DNA from: Bradyrhizobium sp. CCBAU 53421
GTDB taxonomy: Bacteria; Pseudomonadota; Alphaproteobacteria; Rhizobiales; Xanthobacteraceae
Direction: 5' to 3'
DNA length: 64,000 nt
NCBI RefSeq assembly: GCF_015291625.1
Contig: NZ_CP030047.1
Location: 434,001 to 498,000, forward strand
Shown here: positions 33,837 through 42,091 of the stretch, piece after piece
Layout of the letters: every line of letters starts with the position of its first letter
How positions within the stretch are numbered: position 1 is the stretch's first letter
Program-made: the position numbers and the translations under genes
The notes under the pieces: model-generated
What the model was told of the DNA's origin: nothing
Seen by the model: the letters and a program-made list of their open reading frames with translations, nothing else
Database searches by the model: none

Positions 33837-34316
33837 TTAGCTCGGCCGCCTCCGGACCAGGAATTTCTGCATCCCCTCCAGCACCAGCTCGCGGCGCTGG
33901 TTGTGCACGGTCGAGCGCAAGGTCACGACGCCGGTGGTCTTGCCCGGTGACAGCTCGATCACCTCCAGCGCGGGGTAGATGGTATCGCCGGCATAGACCG
34001 GCTTCAGGAACTTGCTCGACTGTTCCAGGAAGCCGACCAGCGACTCCTCCACGACATAGGGAAACAGCCCGGCGCCGGGCGCGGTGTGCACCAGGGTCTG
34101 GAAGCCGTGCGCGAGCAGATCGGGCATGCCGCGCGTGCGACAATATTCGACGTCGTAATGGATCGGATGGGTGTCGCCGCTGGCGGTCTGGAACGCAGCG
34201 AACACGGCCGAGGTCTGGGTCCGGCTCGGAATCACGAAGCGCTCGCCGAGCACGAAATCCTCGAACCAGCGCTGCGCGGGGACCATGCGATGCTGGGTGG
34301 GGTCGAATTCGCTCAT
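33837..34316 (-). CDS. MaoC-like hot-dog dehydratase
   Basis: 159 residues. Hot-dog fold with the hydratase-type motif SGDTHPIHYDVEYC (Asp and His at the positions used by (R)-enoyl-CoA hydratases), then GFQTLVHTAPGAG and KFLKPVYAGDTIYPALEVIE. It probably hydrates or dehydrates an acyl-CoA; the chain length cannot be told. The gene is oriented like obgE but is separated from it by ~160 bases and a palindrome. It is divergent from the EamA transporter. Confidence 0.9.
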   Translation of the reverse strand: MSEFDPTQHRMVPAQRWFEDFVLGERFVIPSRTQTSAVFAAFQTASGDTHPIHYDVEYCRTRGMPDLLAHGFQTLVHTAPGAGLFPYVVEESLVGFLEQSSKFLKPVYAGDTIYPALEVIELSPGKTTGVVTLRSTVHNQRRELVLEGMQKFLVRRRPS

Positions 34317-34470
34317 GCGGCGTTTCCTGCTCTTTTTGTTGCCGGGATGAGCTACCGGTATCGCAGCAGTGCAGGTGCGGCAATCCGTTCAATTCGTCAT
34401 GGGCGGGCTTGTCCCGGGCACCCACGTCTTTAAAACCGGACGACTCGGGAACAAAAGCGCAAGTCGATTC

Positions 34471-35385
34471 ATGAGCCTGTTCGCAAAACTGTCCTCCTAC
34501 GACGATCGATCGGCGCGGCTCGCCGGCATCGGATTGATGCTGCTGTCGATCTTCATGTTTTCGTTCGGCGATGCGATGGGCAAATTCATCGTCGCCACCT
34601 ATTCGGTCGGGCAATTGCTGTGGCTGCGCGCCTGCGCGGCGCTGCTCGTGCTGCTGCCGATCGTGTGGAAGCGGCGCGCCGATTTCCTGCACCTGGAGCG
34701 CCCGTGGCTGCAATTGCTGCGCGTCACGCTGTCGACGCTGGAGGTCGCCGCGTTCTTCCTGGCGACCGTCTATCTGCCGCTCGCCGACGTTATCACCTAC
34801 TACCTCGCCGGACCGATCTTCGTCACCGCGATGTCGGGCCTCGTGCTCGGCGAGCATATCGGCTGGCGGCGCTGGACCGCGATCCTGGTCGGCTTTTGCG
34901 GGGTGCTGATCGCGCTCAGGCCATCGGCGCAGACCATCAGCTGGCCGGCGATGATCGCGCTTGGCGGCAGCCTGTCGTTTGCGGTGCTGATGCTGATCAC
35001 CCGCTCGCTGCGCGAGACGCCCGATATCGTGCTGGCGACATCGCAATTCGGCGGCACGTTCATCCTGGGTCTCGTGCTCTCGCCGTTCGGCTGGGTGACG
35101 CCATCAGCCGGCAGCCTCGTGCTGTTCTTCACCGCCGGCATCATCTCGGTCGCGGCGCTGCTATGCGTCAATCGTTCGCTGAAGCTCGCGCCGGCAAGCG
35201 TGGTGGTGCCGTACCAGTATTCGATGATCGTCTGGGCGGTGATCTTCGGCTTCGTGGTGTTCGGCGATGTGCCGTCCTGGGCCACGATCGTCGGCGCCGC
35301 GATCATCATCGCGGCAGGCCTCTACATCTTCGTGCGCGAGCAGCAGCTCGGACGCACGGATTCCGCGATCAATCCGCCGGCATAG
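34471..35385 (+). CDS. EamA/DMT-family transporter
   Basis: 304 residues from ATG 34471; a longer frame to 34369 is not supported. Ten hydrophobic segments in two EamA halves are visible: the first ends around GFCGVLIALRPSAQ, the second around VIFGFVVFGDVPSWATIVGAAIII. Such proteins export amino acids or metabolites by proton coupling; the substrate is unknown. Flanked by divergent MaoC and convergent GNAT genes, it is a single-gene unit ending next to a long palindrome. Confidence 0.9.
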   Translation: MSLFAKLSSYDDRSARLAGIGLMLLSIFMFSFGDAMGKFIVATYSVGQLLWLRACAALLVLLPIVWKRRADFLHLERPWLQLLRVTLSTLEVAAFFLATVYLPLADVITYYLAGPIFVTAMSGLVLGEHIGWRRWTAILVGFCGVLIALRPSAQTISWPAMIALGGSLSFAVLMLITRSLRETPDIVLATSQFGGTFILGLVLSPFGWVTPSAGSLVLFFTAGIISVAALLCVNRSLKLAPASVVVPYQYSMIVWAVIFGFVVFGDVPSWATIVGAAIIIAAGLYIFVREQQLGRTDSAINPPA

Positions 35386-35403
35386 GGTTGTTCGACAAAA
35401 TTC

Positions 35404-35487
35404 CGTCATTGCGAGCGAAGCGAAGCAATCCATGGCGCCGCAAGCGGAGAGATGGATTGCTTCGTCGCTTTGCTCCTCGCAATGACG
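35404..35487. repeat. Dispersed palindrome (CGTCATTGCGAGCGAAGCGAAG type)
   Basis: CGTCATTGCGAGCGAAGCGAAG and CAATCCAT open the left arm; ATGGATTGCTTCGTCGC and TCGCAATGACG close the right arm. The whole 84 bases fold into one long stem. It occupies the spacer between the convergent EamA and GNAT genes and may act as a bidirectional terminator. Confidence 0.78.
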
Positions 35488-35491
35488 GGTG

Positions 35492-36088
35492 CTAGCTCTC
35501 CCGCCGGGTCGAGTTGTTCCAGCTCTTCAGCGAGGCCCAGACGCCGCGTGACAGGCGGAAGGCGTCGACCGGGCTCGATGACCCCAGTGCCTCGAAGCGG
35601 TGCAGCTCGACGCCGCTCCACTGGAAGCCGCACTTCTCGAGGATGTTGCGCGATGTCGGGTTGACGACGCGGGCGCCGGCGATCAGCTGATCGAGATCGA
35701 ATTCCTCGAAGAAGTAGTCGATGACCGCGCGCGCGGCCTCGGTGCCAAAACCCTGGCCCCAATAATCGACGCCGAGCCAGTAGCCGAGCTCGGCCGCGGT
35801 CTCCTCGCGCCAGTCGACGCCGACCATGCCGATCGGCGTGTGATTGTTCTCGATCAGGAAAACGGTTTCGCGGCCGCCCGCGCCGAGCGCGCGCACGAAG
35901 TCGATGGCGTCGTCCTGGGTATAGGGATGCGGCAGGCGGCGGGTGTTCTCCGCGATGCGGCGATCATTGGCGAGGCGTGCGATTGCTTTTACGTCCGCGA
36001 GCGTCGGCTTGCGCAATGTCAGCCGTTCGGTCTCGAGGACGCAAGCTCTTGCCTCGCGCAAGGTCGGCGTCGGGATGTCCTGCAACAT
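35492..36088 (-). CDS. GNAT-family N-acetyltransferase (RimJ/RimL-like)
   Basis: 198 residues. The GNAT fold contains LETERLTLRKPTLADVKAIA, the acetyl-CoA loop ELGYWLGVDYWGQGFGTEAA (R/Q-x-x-G-x-G/A-like) and the C-terminal NPTSRNILEKCGFQ. Similar proteins acetylate N-terminal amines, including ribosomal proteins. Its position just after rpmA is suggestive but not proof of a ribosomal target. A terminator hairpin lies between rpmA and this gene, so it may have its own promoter. Confidence 0.9.
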   Translation of the reverse strand: MLQDIPTPTLREARACVLETERLTLRKPTLADVKAIARLANDRRIAENTRRLPHPYTQDDAIDFVRALGAGGRETVFLIENNHTPIGMVGVDWREETAAELGYWLGVDYWGQGFGTEAARAVIDYFFEEFDLDQLIAGARVVNPTSRNILEKCGFQWSGVELHRFEALGSSSPVDAFRLSRGVWASLKSWNNSTRRES

Positions 36089-36164
36089 GTCGAGCTCCTG
36101 TGATGCGAAAAATCGATACGCAACGCTTGGAACGTTGCGCGCGGTCGAACCGGATCGCGCGCAA

Positions 36165-36196
36165 CAAAAAGGGGAGGCCGGTCATCCCGCCTCCCC
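36165..36196 (-). terminator. Terminator after rpmA
   Basis: GGGGAGGC (36171-36178) and GCCTCCCC (36189-36196) form an 8-base stem, which flanking AA and TT can extend, with a 10-base loop; on the minus strand TTTTTGTT follows. It is 63 bases beyond the rpmA stop. It separates rplU-rpmA from the GNAT gene. Confidence 0.83.
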
Positions 36197-36258
36197 TTGG
36201 AGCCCTTTGCGACTCCGCCGGTTCAACAGGACCCGGCGGACTCATGTGTGTCCACCGT

Positions 36259-36528
36259 CTACTCGGCCGCCTCTGCCATCGGAATAACCGATACGAATGT
36301 GCGGCCATTGGCTTTGGCACGGAACTCGACATGACCCTCGACCTTGGCGAAGAGAGTATGATCGGTGCCCATGCCGACATTAAGGCCAGGATGCCAGGTG
36401 GTGCCGCGCTGACGCGCGATGATGTTTCCGGGGATCACGCGCTCGCCACCGAACGCCTTGATGCCAAGGCGCTTGCCCTTGGAATCACGTCCGTTGCGCG
36501 ATGAACCGCCTGCTTTTTTATGAGCCAT
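36259..36528 (-). CDS. rpmA: 50S ribosomal protein L27
   Basis: 89 residues starting [20 protein letters not shown], the universal bL27 N-terminus that reaches the peptidyl-transferase centre. The rest has [15 protein letters not shown] [20 protein letters not shown]. No N-terminal extension for cleavage is seen. It lies 102 bases after rplU in the same unit. Confidence 0.98.
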   Translation of the reverse strand: MAHKKAGGSSRNGRDSKGKRLGIKAFGGERVIPGNIIARQRGTTWHPGLNVGMGTDHTLFAKVEGHVEFRAKANGRTFVSVIPMAEAAE

Positions 36529-36630
36529 AGCTCGTCTCCGACTTCGCTTTGATCTCTAGATCAATTCCTTGACGGAATCATTTCACGTTTTGTCACGCTT
36601 CACATCTGGAAGCGCGACGATCACTTCTTC

Positions 36631-37098
36631 TCAAGCCTTGGCCGCGGCCTTCTTCGCCGGAGCCTTTTTAGCGGCCGGGGCCTTTGCGGGCGCCTTCTTC
36701 TTGGCCGCCTTCGGTGCTGCGTCCTCGCCATCGGCGGGCGCTGCGACCTTTTCCTTCTTCGGCCGCGGGCCGATGGTCGGCTTGGCGTTATCGGCGAGGA
36801 TCTCGGTGATGCGAAGCACCGTGAGCTCGTCGCGATAGCCGCGCTTGCGGCGTGAATTCTTGCGGCGACGCTTCTTGAACGCGATCACCTTGGCACCGCG
36901 CTTGTGCTGCAGCACTTCGGCCGCAACGGTGGCGCCTGCCACGGTGGGCGTTCCCAGCACCGGCGTGTCACCGCCGAGCACCAGAACTTCGCCTAGCTGC
37001 ACGATCGTGCCGACATCGCCGGCGATCTTGCCAATCTCGAGTACATCATTCGGAACGACACGGTACTGCCGGCCGCCGGTTTTGATGACTGCGAACAT
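36631..37098 (-). CDS. rplU: 50S ribosomal protein L21 with a long Lys/Ala-rich tail
   Basis: 155 residues. The first ~105 are canonical bL21 (MFAVIKTGGRQYRVVPNDVL and the basic KRRRKNSRRKRGYRDELT). The remaining ~45 residues are a low-complexity tail of Lys, Ala and Pro (KKKAPAKAPAAKKAPAKKAA), histone-H1-like and probably disordered. E. coli L21 is about 103 residues, so the tail is an extension. A strong promoter-like pair lies ~165 bases upstream. Confidence 0.97.
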   Translation of the reverse strand: MFAVIKTGGRQYRVVPNDVLEIGKIAGDVGTIVQLGEVLVLGGDTPVLGTPTVAGATVAAEVLQHKRGAKVIAFKKRRRKNSRRKRGYRDELTVLRITEILADNAKPTIGPRPKKEKVAAPADGEDAAPKAAKKKAPAKAPAAKKAPAKKAAAKA

Positions 37099-37260
37099 CG
37101 TTTGATTCCTTCGTGTTCGGTTCCGGCCTCGGACGGTTCGCCCGGGTCGGCTTTTTGTTCAGTCGCTATGGGTTATGTGTTTCGCGCGAAGGGAATGAAT
37201 TCCCAAACTGGATCGCACAAAAACGATCGGCGCGAGAAATCCCCGCGCCGGATGGGCGGA

Positions 37261-37288
37261 CTTATAGCCGCAATCGACCGAGAGTCAA
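37261..37288 (-). promoter_or_regulatory. Candidate sigma70-type promoter for rplU-rpmA
   Basis: On the minus strand TTGACT (37288-37283), 16 bases, then TATAAG (37266-37261). Both hexamers are close to consensus, unusual in this GC-rich sequence. It is oriented toward rplU and leaves a leader of about 150 bases. Confidence 0.6.
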
Positions 37289-37354
37289 GGTAAAGCAGGG
37301 CAAAAACCGGCCAAAAATGAAGGGTTTGGCGCGGTTTTGGTCCCGGATCGGCCG

Positions 37355-38305
37355 TCAGGCCGCGGTTTGCACGGCGGCCCGCGCGTGCCGGCGGATGGCC
37401 TGCGGCGGCTGGCCCAGCACCCGCAGGAACGCCCGCCGCATCCGTTCGCGATCGGCAAAGCCGGTTTCGACGGCAATTTCGTCCATCGAATGGCGGCCGT
37501 CGCCGATCAGTTCGCGCGCCGCCTCGACCCGGAGCCGCTCGATCGCCTTGGCCGGCGACTGGCCGGTCTCTGAACGGAAGGCGCGGCTGAACTGGCGCGG
37601 GCTGAGCCGTGCCACCTCGGCCAGTTCCTCCACCGACAGCTCGTTGCGCAGGTGCGCCTTGGCGTAGTGGAGCGCGTTCTGGATGCGGTCGGACTTCGGG
37701 TCGAGCTCGAGCAGCGCGGAGAACTGCGACTGGCCGCCGGTGCGGCGGTGATAGACCACGAGCTTGCGGGCCACCGAGCGGGCGACCTCGACGCCCATAT
37801 CATGCTCGACCATCGCCAGCGCCAGATCGATCGTCGCGGTCATGCCGGCCGAGGTCCAGATCGGCCCGTCGACGATGTAGATGCGGTCCTGCTCGACCTT
37901 GAGCCCGGGGAATCGCGCCTGCAATTCCGGGGCGAACTGCCAGTGCGTGGACACGCGCCGGCCGTCGAGCAGGCCGGCTTCAGCGAGTGAGAACGCACCG
38001 ATGCATGGCGCCGCAACACGCTGCGAGGTCGTCATCGCGCGTCGCATGTAGTCGATCAGTTTTGGGGATGCCGGATGAAGCTCGTGGCCGGCGCCGATGA
38101 ACAGCGTGTCGAAGCTGCGCGCGCCAAAGGCTTCGGTCTCGACATTGAAGCCGGCGGACGACCGCACCGGGCCGCCATTCTCCGACAGCAGCGTGACCTC
38201 ATAGAAGCGCTGGCCTGCGATCAGGTTGGCGACCTCGAAGGCGGTGATGGCGGTGAAGCCCATCACCTGGAACTCCGGGAAGACGACGAAGCCGATCTCC
38301 TGCAT
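37355..38305 (-). CDS. GlxA-family transcriptional regulator (DJ-1/PfpI + AraC HTH)
   Basis: 316 residues from ATG 38305, preceded by GGAGAG. The N-terminal ~190 residues are a DJ-1/PfpI-like domain (IGFVVFPEFQVMGFTAITAFEV, AAPCIGAFSLAEAGLLDGR) with the nucleophile-elbow Cys kept. The C-terminal AraC double HTH starts near residue 225 (ELSVEELAEVARLSPRQFSRAF). Such regulators usually govern nearby catabolic or detoxification genes; the divergent SDR gene 126 bases away is the obvious candidate. The ligand is unknown. Confidence 0.92.
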   Translation of the reverse strand: MQEIGFVVFPEFQVMGFTAITAFEVANLIAGQRFYEVTLLSENGGPVRSSAGFNVETEAFGARSFDTLFIGAGHELHPASPKLIDYMRRAMTTSQRVAAPCIGAFSLAEAGLLDGRRVSTHWQFAPELQARFPGLKVEQDRIYIVDGPIWTSAGMTATIDLALAMVEHDMGVEVARSVARKLVVYHRRTGGQSQFSALLELDPKSDRIQNALHYAKAHLRNELSVEELAEVARLSPRQFSRAFRSETGQSPAKAIERLRVEAARELIGDGRHSMDEIAVETGFADRERMRRAFLRVLGQPPQAIRRHARAAVQTAA

Positions 38306-38430
38306 GGCACTCTCCAACGGCAATCTGTGTCCTAAAAAGGTGTATATATGACATTTGAGACATGCAAGGGGGCCTGTAGAACCTGACCGGCGGCCAAAAT
38401 CGGCCGTCCAGGGTCAAACAGGAGACCAGC

Positions 38431-39234
38431 ATGACCAAGTCAGCCAAAGGAACGGCGCTCGTTACCGGTGCGTCGTCCGGAATCGGTGCCATCTATGCGG
38501 ACCGGCTCGCACGGCGTGGCTACGATCTGATCCTCGTCGCACGTAACCGCGAGCGCCTCGATGGGCTCGCCAAGCGTCTCGCGACGGAGACAGGCCGATC
38601 GATCGAGATCGTCGCCGCCGACCTCACCAAGCGCGGCGATGTATCGCGGGTCGAATCCATTCTGCGCAGCAATGCCGGCATCAGCGTGCTGGTGAACAAT
38701 GCCGGCGTCGGCGCCACCGCGCCGCTGCTCGCATCCGACATCGACAAGATGAGCGAGATGATTGCGCTCAACGTCGACGCGCTGATGCGCCTGACCTATG
38801 CGGCAGTGCCGGGATTCGTGGCGCGCGGCGGCGGCACCATCATCAACATCGCCTCGGTCGTCGGCGTCCAGCCGGAACTGCTCAACGGCGTCTACGGCGG
38901 CAGCAAGGCCTTCGTGCTCGCGCTGACCCACTCGCTGCAGCACGAGCTGAAGGACAAGAACATCCGGGTCCAGGCTGTGCTGCCCGGTGCCACGGCCACC
39001 GAGTTCTGGGATATCGCCGGCACGCCGGTCGCGCATCTGCCCGGCGAGATCGTGATGAAGGCCGAAGACATGGTCGATGCCGCGCTCGCCGGCTTCGACC
39101 AGGGCGAGGTTTTCACCGTGCCGTCGCTGCCGGAGGCCGCCGACTGGCAGGCTTATGAGGCAGCCCGCCAGAATCTGATACCGAACCTGTCGCGCAGTTC
39201 GCCTGCGGCGCGTTACGGGGTGAAGGCGGCCTGA
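38431..39234 (+). CDS. SDR-family oxidoreductase, divergent from the GlxA regulator
   Basis: 267 residues. TGASSGIGAIYADRLARRGY is the NAD(P) motif, LVNNAGVGA the second, and the catalytic Tyr-X3-Lys is YGGSKAF. The C-terminal half resembles the short reductase group with AVLPGATATEFWD. The substrate is unknown. It is separated from the regulator by a 125-base divergent region and is followed by a hairpin. Regulation by that GlxA-type protein is inference. Confidence 0.9.
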   Translation: MTKSAKGTALVTGASSGIGAIYADRLARRGYDLILVARNRERLDGLAKRLATETGRSIEIVAADLTKRGDVSRVESILRSNAGISVLVNNAGVGATAPLLASDIDKMSEMIALNVDALMRLTYAAVPGFVARGGGTIINIASVVGVQPELLNGVYGGSKAFVLALTHSLQHELKDKNIRVQAVLPGATATEFWDIAGTPVAHLPGEIVMKAEDMVDAALAGFDQGEVFTVPSLPEAADWQAYEAARQNLIPNLSRSSPAARYGVKAA

Positions 39235-39248
39235 GGCCCCCGCGATAA

Positions 39249-39288
39249 TTGCGTCCCGCGGGCCAGGCGCTGGCTTTGCGGGACGCAA
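39249..39288 (+). terminator. Nested hairpin after the SDR gene
   Basis: TTGCGTCCCGC (39249-39259) pairs with GCGGGACGCAA (39278-39288), an 11-base perfect stem. Its 18-base loop contains a second stem, GCCAG-GCG-CTGGC. It starts 15 bases after the SDR stop. No U-run follows, so termination is likely but not certain. Confidence 0.55.
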
Positions 39289-39338
39289 CCATTTGAGTTC
39301 CCGGTTGTTAGTGCTGGGAACCTCAAGCGGGCAGGCGA

Positions 39339-40496
39339 ATGGCCGAAGACACCGGACTGACGACAGGCATCGCGCACCACGGTGCCGCGCGGCTGCCATC
39401 CGTCGACATCGACAGCTTCAACATCGAGCTGAAGGACGACGAGGGTTTTCTCGGCGATCGCGCCTCCAAGGGCGCTTTCCGCAAGATCTTCGACCGTTGG
39501 CGCAAGCCGCTGCGCAAGTCCGGCGAGGATCCGTTCGGCGACGAGCCGTCGGACAAGATCAGCAAGAAGAAACTCGACGAGATGCTGGTCGGCGACGACA
39601 CCGAGGCCTCCGCGGTCGTGCACAGCGCGATCGAGGAGTTTGCCCAGGAGCTCGCCTATGTGACGCGGCGCTTCCTCAACACCAAGGCCTGGGCCAAGAC
39701 CGAGCGCATCGTGGTCGGCGGCGGCTTTCGCGACTCCAGGCTCGGCGAGCTCGCGATCGCGCGCACCGACATCATCCTGAAGTCGGAGGATTTCAAGGTC
39801 GACATGGTGCCGATCCGCTTTCATCCCGATGATGCCGGGCTCATCGGCACGCTGCATCTGGCGCCGTCGTGGATTTTCGAGGCCCATGACGGCGTGCTCG
39901 CCGTCGATATCGGCGGCACCAATATCCGCTGCGGCGTGGTCGAGACGCGCTGGAAGAAGGCGCCGGATCTGTCCAAGGCGGCGGTGTGGAAATCGGAGCT
40001 GTGGCGTCACGCCGATGACGAGCCGACCCGCGAGGGCGCGGTGAAGCGGCTGGTGAAGATGCTGAAAGATTTGATCGCGGTCGCCGAGAAGGAGAATCTC
40101 AGGCTCGCGCCGTTCATCGGCATTGCCTGTCCCGGCGTCATCAAGGAGGACGGCGGAATCGAAAAGGGCGCGCAGAACCTGCCGGGCAATTGGGAGAGCA
40201 GCAAGTTCAACCTGCCGGCGAGCCTGGTCGAGGCAATCCCGCAGATCGGCGATCATGACACCGCGATCGTGATGCACAATGACGGCGTGACGCAGGGACT
40301 GGCCGAGGTGCCGTTCATGCAGGATGTCACGCGCTGGGGCGTGCTGACGATCGGAACCGGGCTTGGCAATGCCCGCTACACCAATCGCAAGAAGGACAAC
40401 GGCAAGGGCGAGAACAAGGCCGAAAAGAAGGACAAGGACAGCGAGGACGAAAAGGACGAGAAGAAGGCCAAAAAAGCCAAAAAGGCCGACGCTTGA
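39339..40496 (+). CDS. ROK-fold (glucokinase-like) protein with circularly permuted domain order
   Basis: 385 residues. Residues ~86-176 match what is normally the C-terminal part of ROK kinases (GDDTEASAVVHSAIEEFAQE helix, IVVGGG at 124-129, DDAGLIG at 164-170). Residues ~186-345 match the normal N-terminal part: DIGGTN at 190-195, ACPGV, HNDG with the catalytic-type Asp315, and GTGLGNA at 339-345. The order is therefore swapped. The ROK zinc motif (CxCGxxGCxE) and the GEFGH sugar-binding motif are not found. Residues 350-385 are a Lys/Glu/Asp-rich tail. ATP binding looks possible; sugar phosphorylation is doubtful. Start ATG 39339 has GGCAGG upstream. It is a single gene, convergent with a hydrolase. 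Confidence 0.82.
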   Translation: MAEDTGLTTGIAHHGAARLPSVDIDSFNIELKDDEGFLGDRASKGAFRKIFDRWRKPLRKSGEDPFGDEPSDKISKKKLDEMLVGDDTEASAVVHSAIEEFAQELAYVTRRFLNTKAWAKTERIVVGGGFRDSRLGELAIARTDIILKSEDFKVDMVPIRFHPDDAGLIGTLHLAPSWIFEAHDGVLAVDIGGTNIRCGVVETRWKKAPDLSKAAVWKSELWRHADDEPTREGAVKRLVKMLKDLIAVAEKENLRLAPFIGIACPGVIKEDGGIEKGAQNLPGNWESSKFNLPASLVEAIPQIGDHDTAIVMHNDGVTQGLAEVPFMQDVTRWGVLTIGTGLGNARYTNRKKDNGKGENKAEKKDKDSEDEKDEKKAKKAKKADA

Positions 40497-40651
40497 GCTC
40501 GCGCGCGGTGGCGATCGCGCGGTAAGGTTGACCGGTTAGGTTAAAATCGGGTTCGCGTTGCCGATCCGGCGCCGGCCGCTACCGTGGGCCGTGTCGCTCC
40601 CGCCGACCGGCGAAGCCGCACTTCCCGGCCAGCAATACTGGAAAGCGGCAC

Positions 40652-40686
40652 GGGACCGCCAGTTTTTGTCGCGTCCTGGCGGTCCC
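40652..40686. terminator. Inverted repeat between convergent genes
   Basis: GGGACCGCCAG (40652-40662) and CTGGCGGTCCC (40676-40686) are exact reverse complements, separated by 13 bases that include TTTTT. It lies 155 bases after the ROK-like gene and 8 bases beyond the hydrolase stop, so it could serve both. Confidence 0.6.
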
Positions 40687-40694
40687 ACCACTTT

Positions 40695-41558
40695 CTACCT
40701 CCAATTGATCCGCGCGAAGAAGCCGGCGATCTCGCTAGCCGCGCGGTCGGGGTCCTCGCGATGCGGGAAATGCCCGACATCGGGGAACATCTTCAGATCC
40801 ATGTTGGAGAAGGTCTCGCCCAACCGGTCGGTCCAGGCATAGGGAAACAGCGGGTCGTGCTCGGCCCAGCGGATGCAGGTCGGCACCGTGATCGGCGGCA
40901 GCGCGGGGGCCTCGCCCTGCATCATCCTCACGCGGCCCGCATGTGACGCGCGATAATGCGCGAAGCCGCCGGCGAGGTTGCCGGGCTTGAAGAAGTTGTC
41001 GGCGAAGTCCTCGATCACGTCGTCGAACGCGGCCTTGCGGTGCGTCCAGTTGTGCAGGAAATGGCCGATATAAATGCGGCAACTGTCCCTGCTAGCACCG
41101 ACCAGCGCGGGCGCCATCTCCATCTGATGGAACGACTGGTACCAGATGTGATTCAGCCGGTCGGGCGCGGCCATCCGCGGACCAATGCCGGGATAGACGA
41201 AATCGAACAAGAACAGCCCGGCGATGCGCTCCGGCGCCTTGCGGGCGAGCGGCTGCATCACCGCGCCGCCGACGTCGTGACCGACCACGCCGGCCTTGTC
41301 GATCCGGAGTGCGTCCAGCAGCGCCAGCATGTCGTCGGTATGCTGATCGGGGCCGTAGGCGCCTTGCGGCTTGTCGCTGTCGCCGAAGCCGCGCAGATCG
41401 GGCGCGATCAGCGTGTAGCGGTCGGCGAGGCGCGCCATAACAGGCTTCCAGGTCAGCCAGAATTCCGGCCAGCCGTGCAACAGCAGCAGCGGCGGGCCGC
41501 TCCCGGTCCGCGCGACGTGGAACGCCGCGCCATTGGCTCGAATCGTCACATGCTCCAT
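40695..41558 (-). CDS. Alpha/beta hydrolase, epoxide hydrolase/haloacetate dehalogenase type
   Basis: 287 residues. The oxyanion motif HGWPEF is at ~28-33, the nucleophile elbow GHDVGG carries Asp95, WAEHDPLFP holds the acid, and DVGHFPHREDP the catalytic His (~263). An Asp rather than Ser nucleophile places it with epoxide hydrolases and haloacetate dehalogenases. Tyr residues in a cap region (HIWYQSFHQME) fit an epoxide-hydrolase lid, but the substrate cannot be fixed. It is monocistronic, and its start lies ~210 bases upstream of the tRNA in divergent orientation. Confidence 0.9.
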   Translation of the reverse strand: MEHVTIRANGAAFHVARTGSGPPLLLLHGWPEFWLTWKPVMARLADRYTLIAPDLRGFGDSDKPQGAYGPDQHTDDMLALLDALRIDKAGVVGHDVGGAVMQPLARKAPERIAGLFLFDFVYPGIGPRMAAPDRLNHIWYQSFHQMEMAPALVGASRDSCRIYIGHFLHNWTHRKAAFDDVIEDFADNFFKPGNLAGGFAHYRASHAGRVRMMQGEAPALPPITVPTCIRWAEHDPLFPYAWTDRLGETFSNMDLKMFPDVGHFPHREDPDRAASEIAGFFARINWR

Positions 41559-41703
41559 GGGGCCGCTCCTGCTGTTCTGCGTCGCCCGCGCGCCGACCGG
41601 ACCAGAACCGTCCAGCTAGCGCGTTGTTTCCCCGCGCTTTCTCGCGCTGCCCCGGTGCTTCGATGGGGCGATGCGCCAGTGACGGAAATATTATTGCAGC
41701 GCC

Positions 41704-41732
41704 TTGTCTGGCCCGCCATCCTCGCCTAGAAC
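41704..41732 (+). promoter_or_regulatory. Candidate promoter for tRNA-Ser
   Basis: TTGTCT (41704-41709), 17 bases, TAGAAC (41727-41732), ending 39 bases before the tRNA. The -35 is close to the consensus and the spacing is ideal; the -10 is imperfect. Confidence 0.4.
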
Positions 41733-41771
41733 ACGCCCCGACCTCGGGTGGCGCAAATCACCCGGACCACT

Positions 41772-41861
41772 GGAGAGGTGGCAGAGTGGTTGAATGCACC
41801 GCACTCGAAATGCGGCATAGGTGCAAGCCTATCGGGGGTTCGAATCCCTCCCTCTCCGCCA
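41772..41861 (+). tRNA. tRNA-Ser(CGA)
   Basis: Acceptor arm GGAGAGG (41772-41778) pairs with CCTCTCC (41851-41857), then discriminator G and encoded CCA (41859-41861). The anticodon stem CCGCA/TGCGG encloses CT-CGA-AA, so the anticodon is CGA (serine, codon UCG). A long variable arm (CATAGGTGCAAGCCTATC region) marks it as a class II tRNA. The T-arm has GGGGGTTCGAATCCCTC. All expected stems are present. Confidence 0.96.
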
Positions 41862-41961
41862 CCCTGCGCCCTGCCGGGCTTCAGGTGGCAGGCCACCCTT
41901 TCAGACCAGGGCGAAGGGTGTCTCCCCGAAGCTTCGTGGAAGCGTAGGGCCACAGCCCCCT

Positions 41962-42090
41962 GACATTCCAACGATCTCGACCGCTCGCCTGACGCTCCGT
42001 GCGCAGGTTGTCGACGACTTCCCCGCCTACCAGGCGTTCCTGGCTTCGTCCCGGTCCGCCGGCTTCGGGTATCGGACGCGTTGGAGCTGA
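41962..42090 (+). pseudogene. Truncated GNAT acetyltransferase remnant next to tRNA-Ser
   Basis: The frame DIPTISTARLTLRAQVVDDF, then PAYQAFLASSRSAGFG, is a clear GNAT N-terminus (ISTxRLTLR...DFxAYxxFxxSxRS). It then breaks off into unrelated residues and a stop at 42088-42090. It lacks an evident start codon with a ribosome site and all of the acetyl-CoA domain. The break coincides with the 3' end of the convergent ArsR gene (stop at 42092), so the gene was probably cut when the downstream module entered. Homology is by pattern only. Confidence 0.6.
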
Positions 42091-42091
42091 C

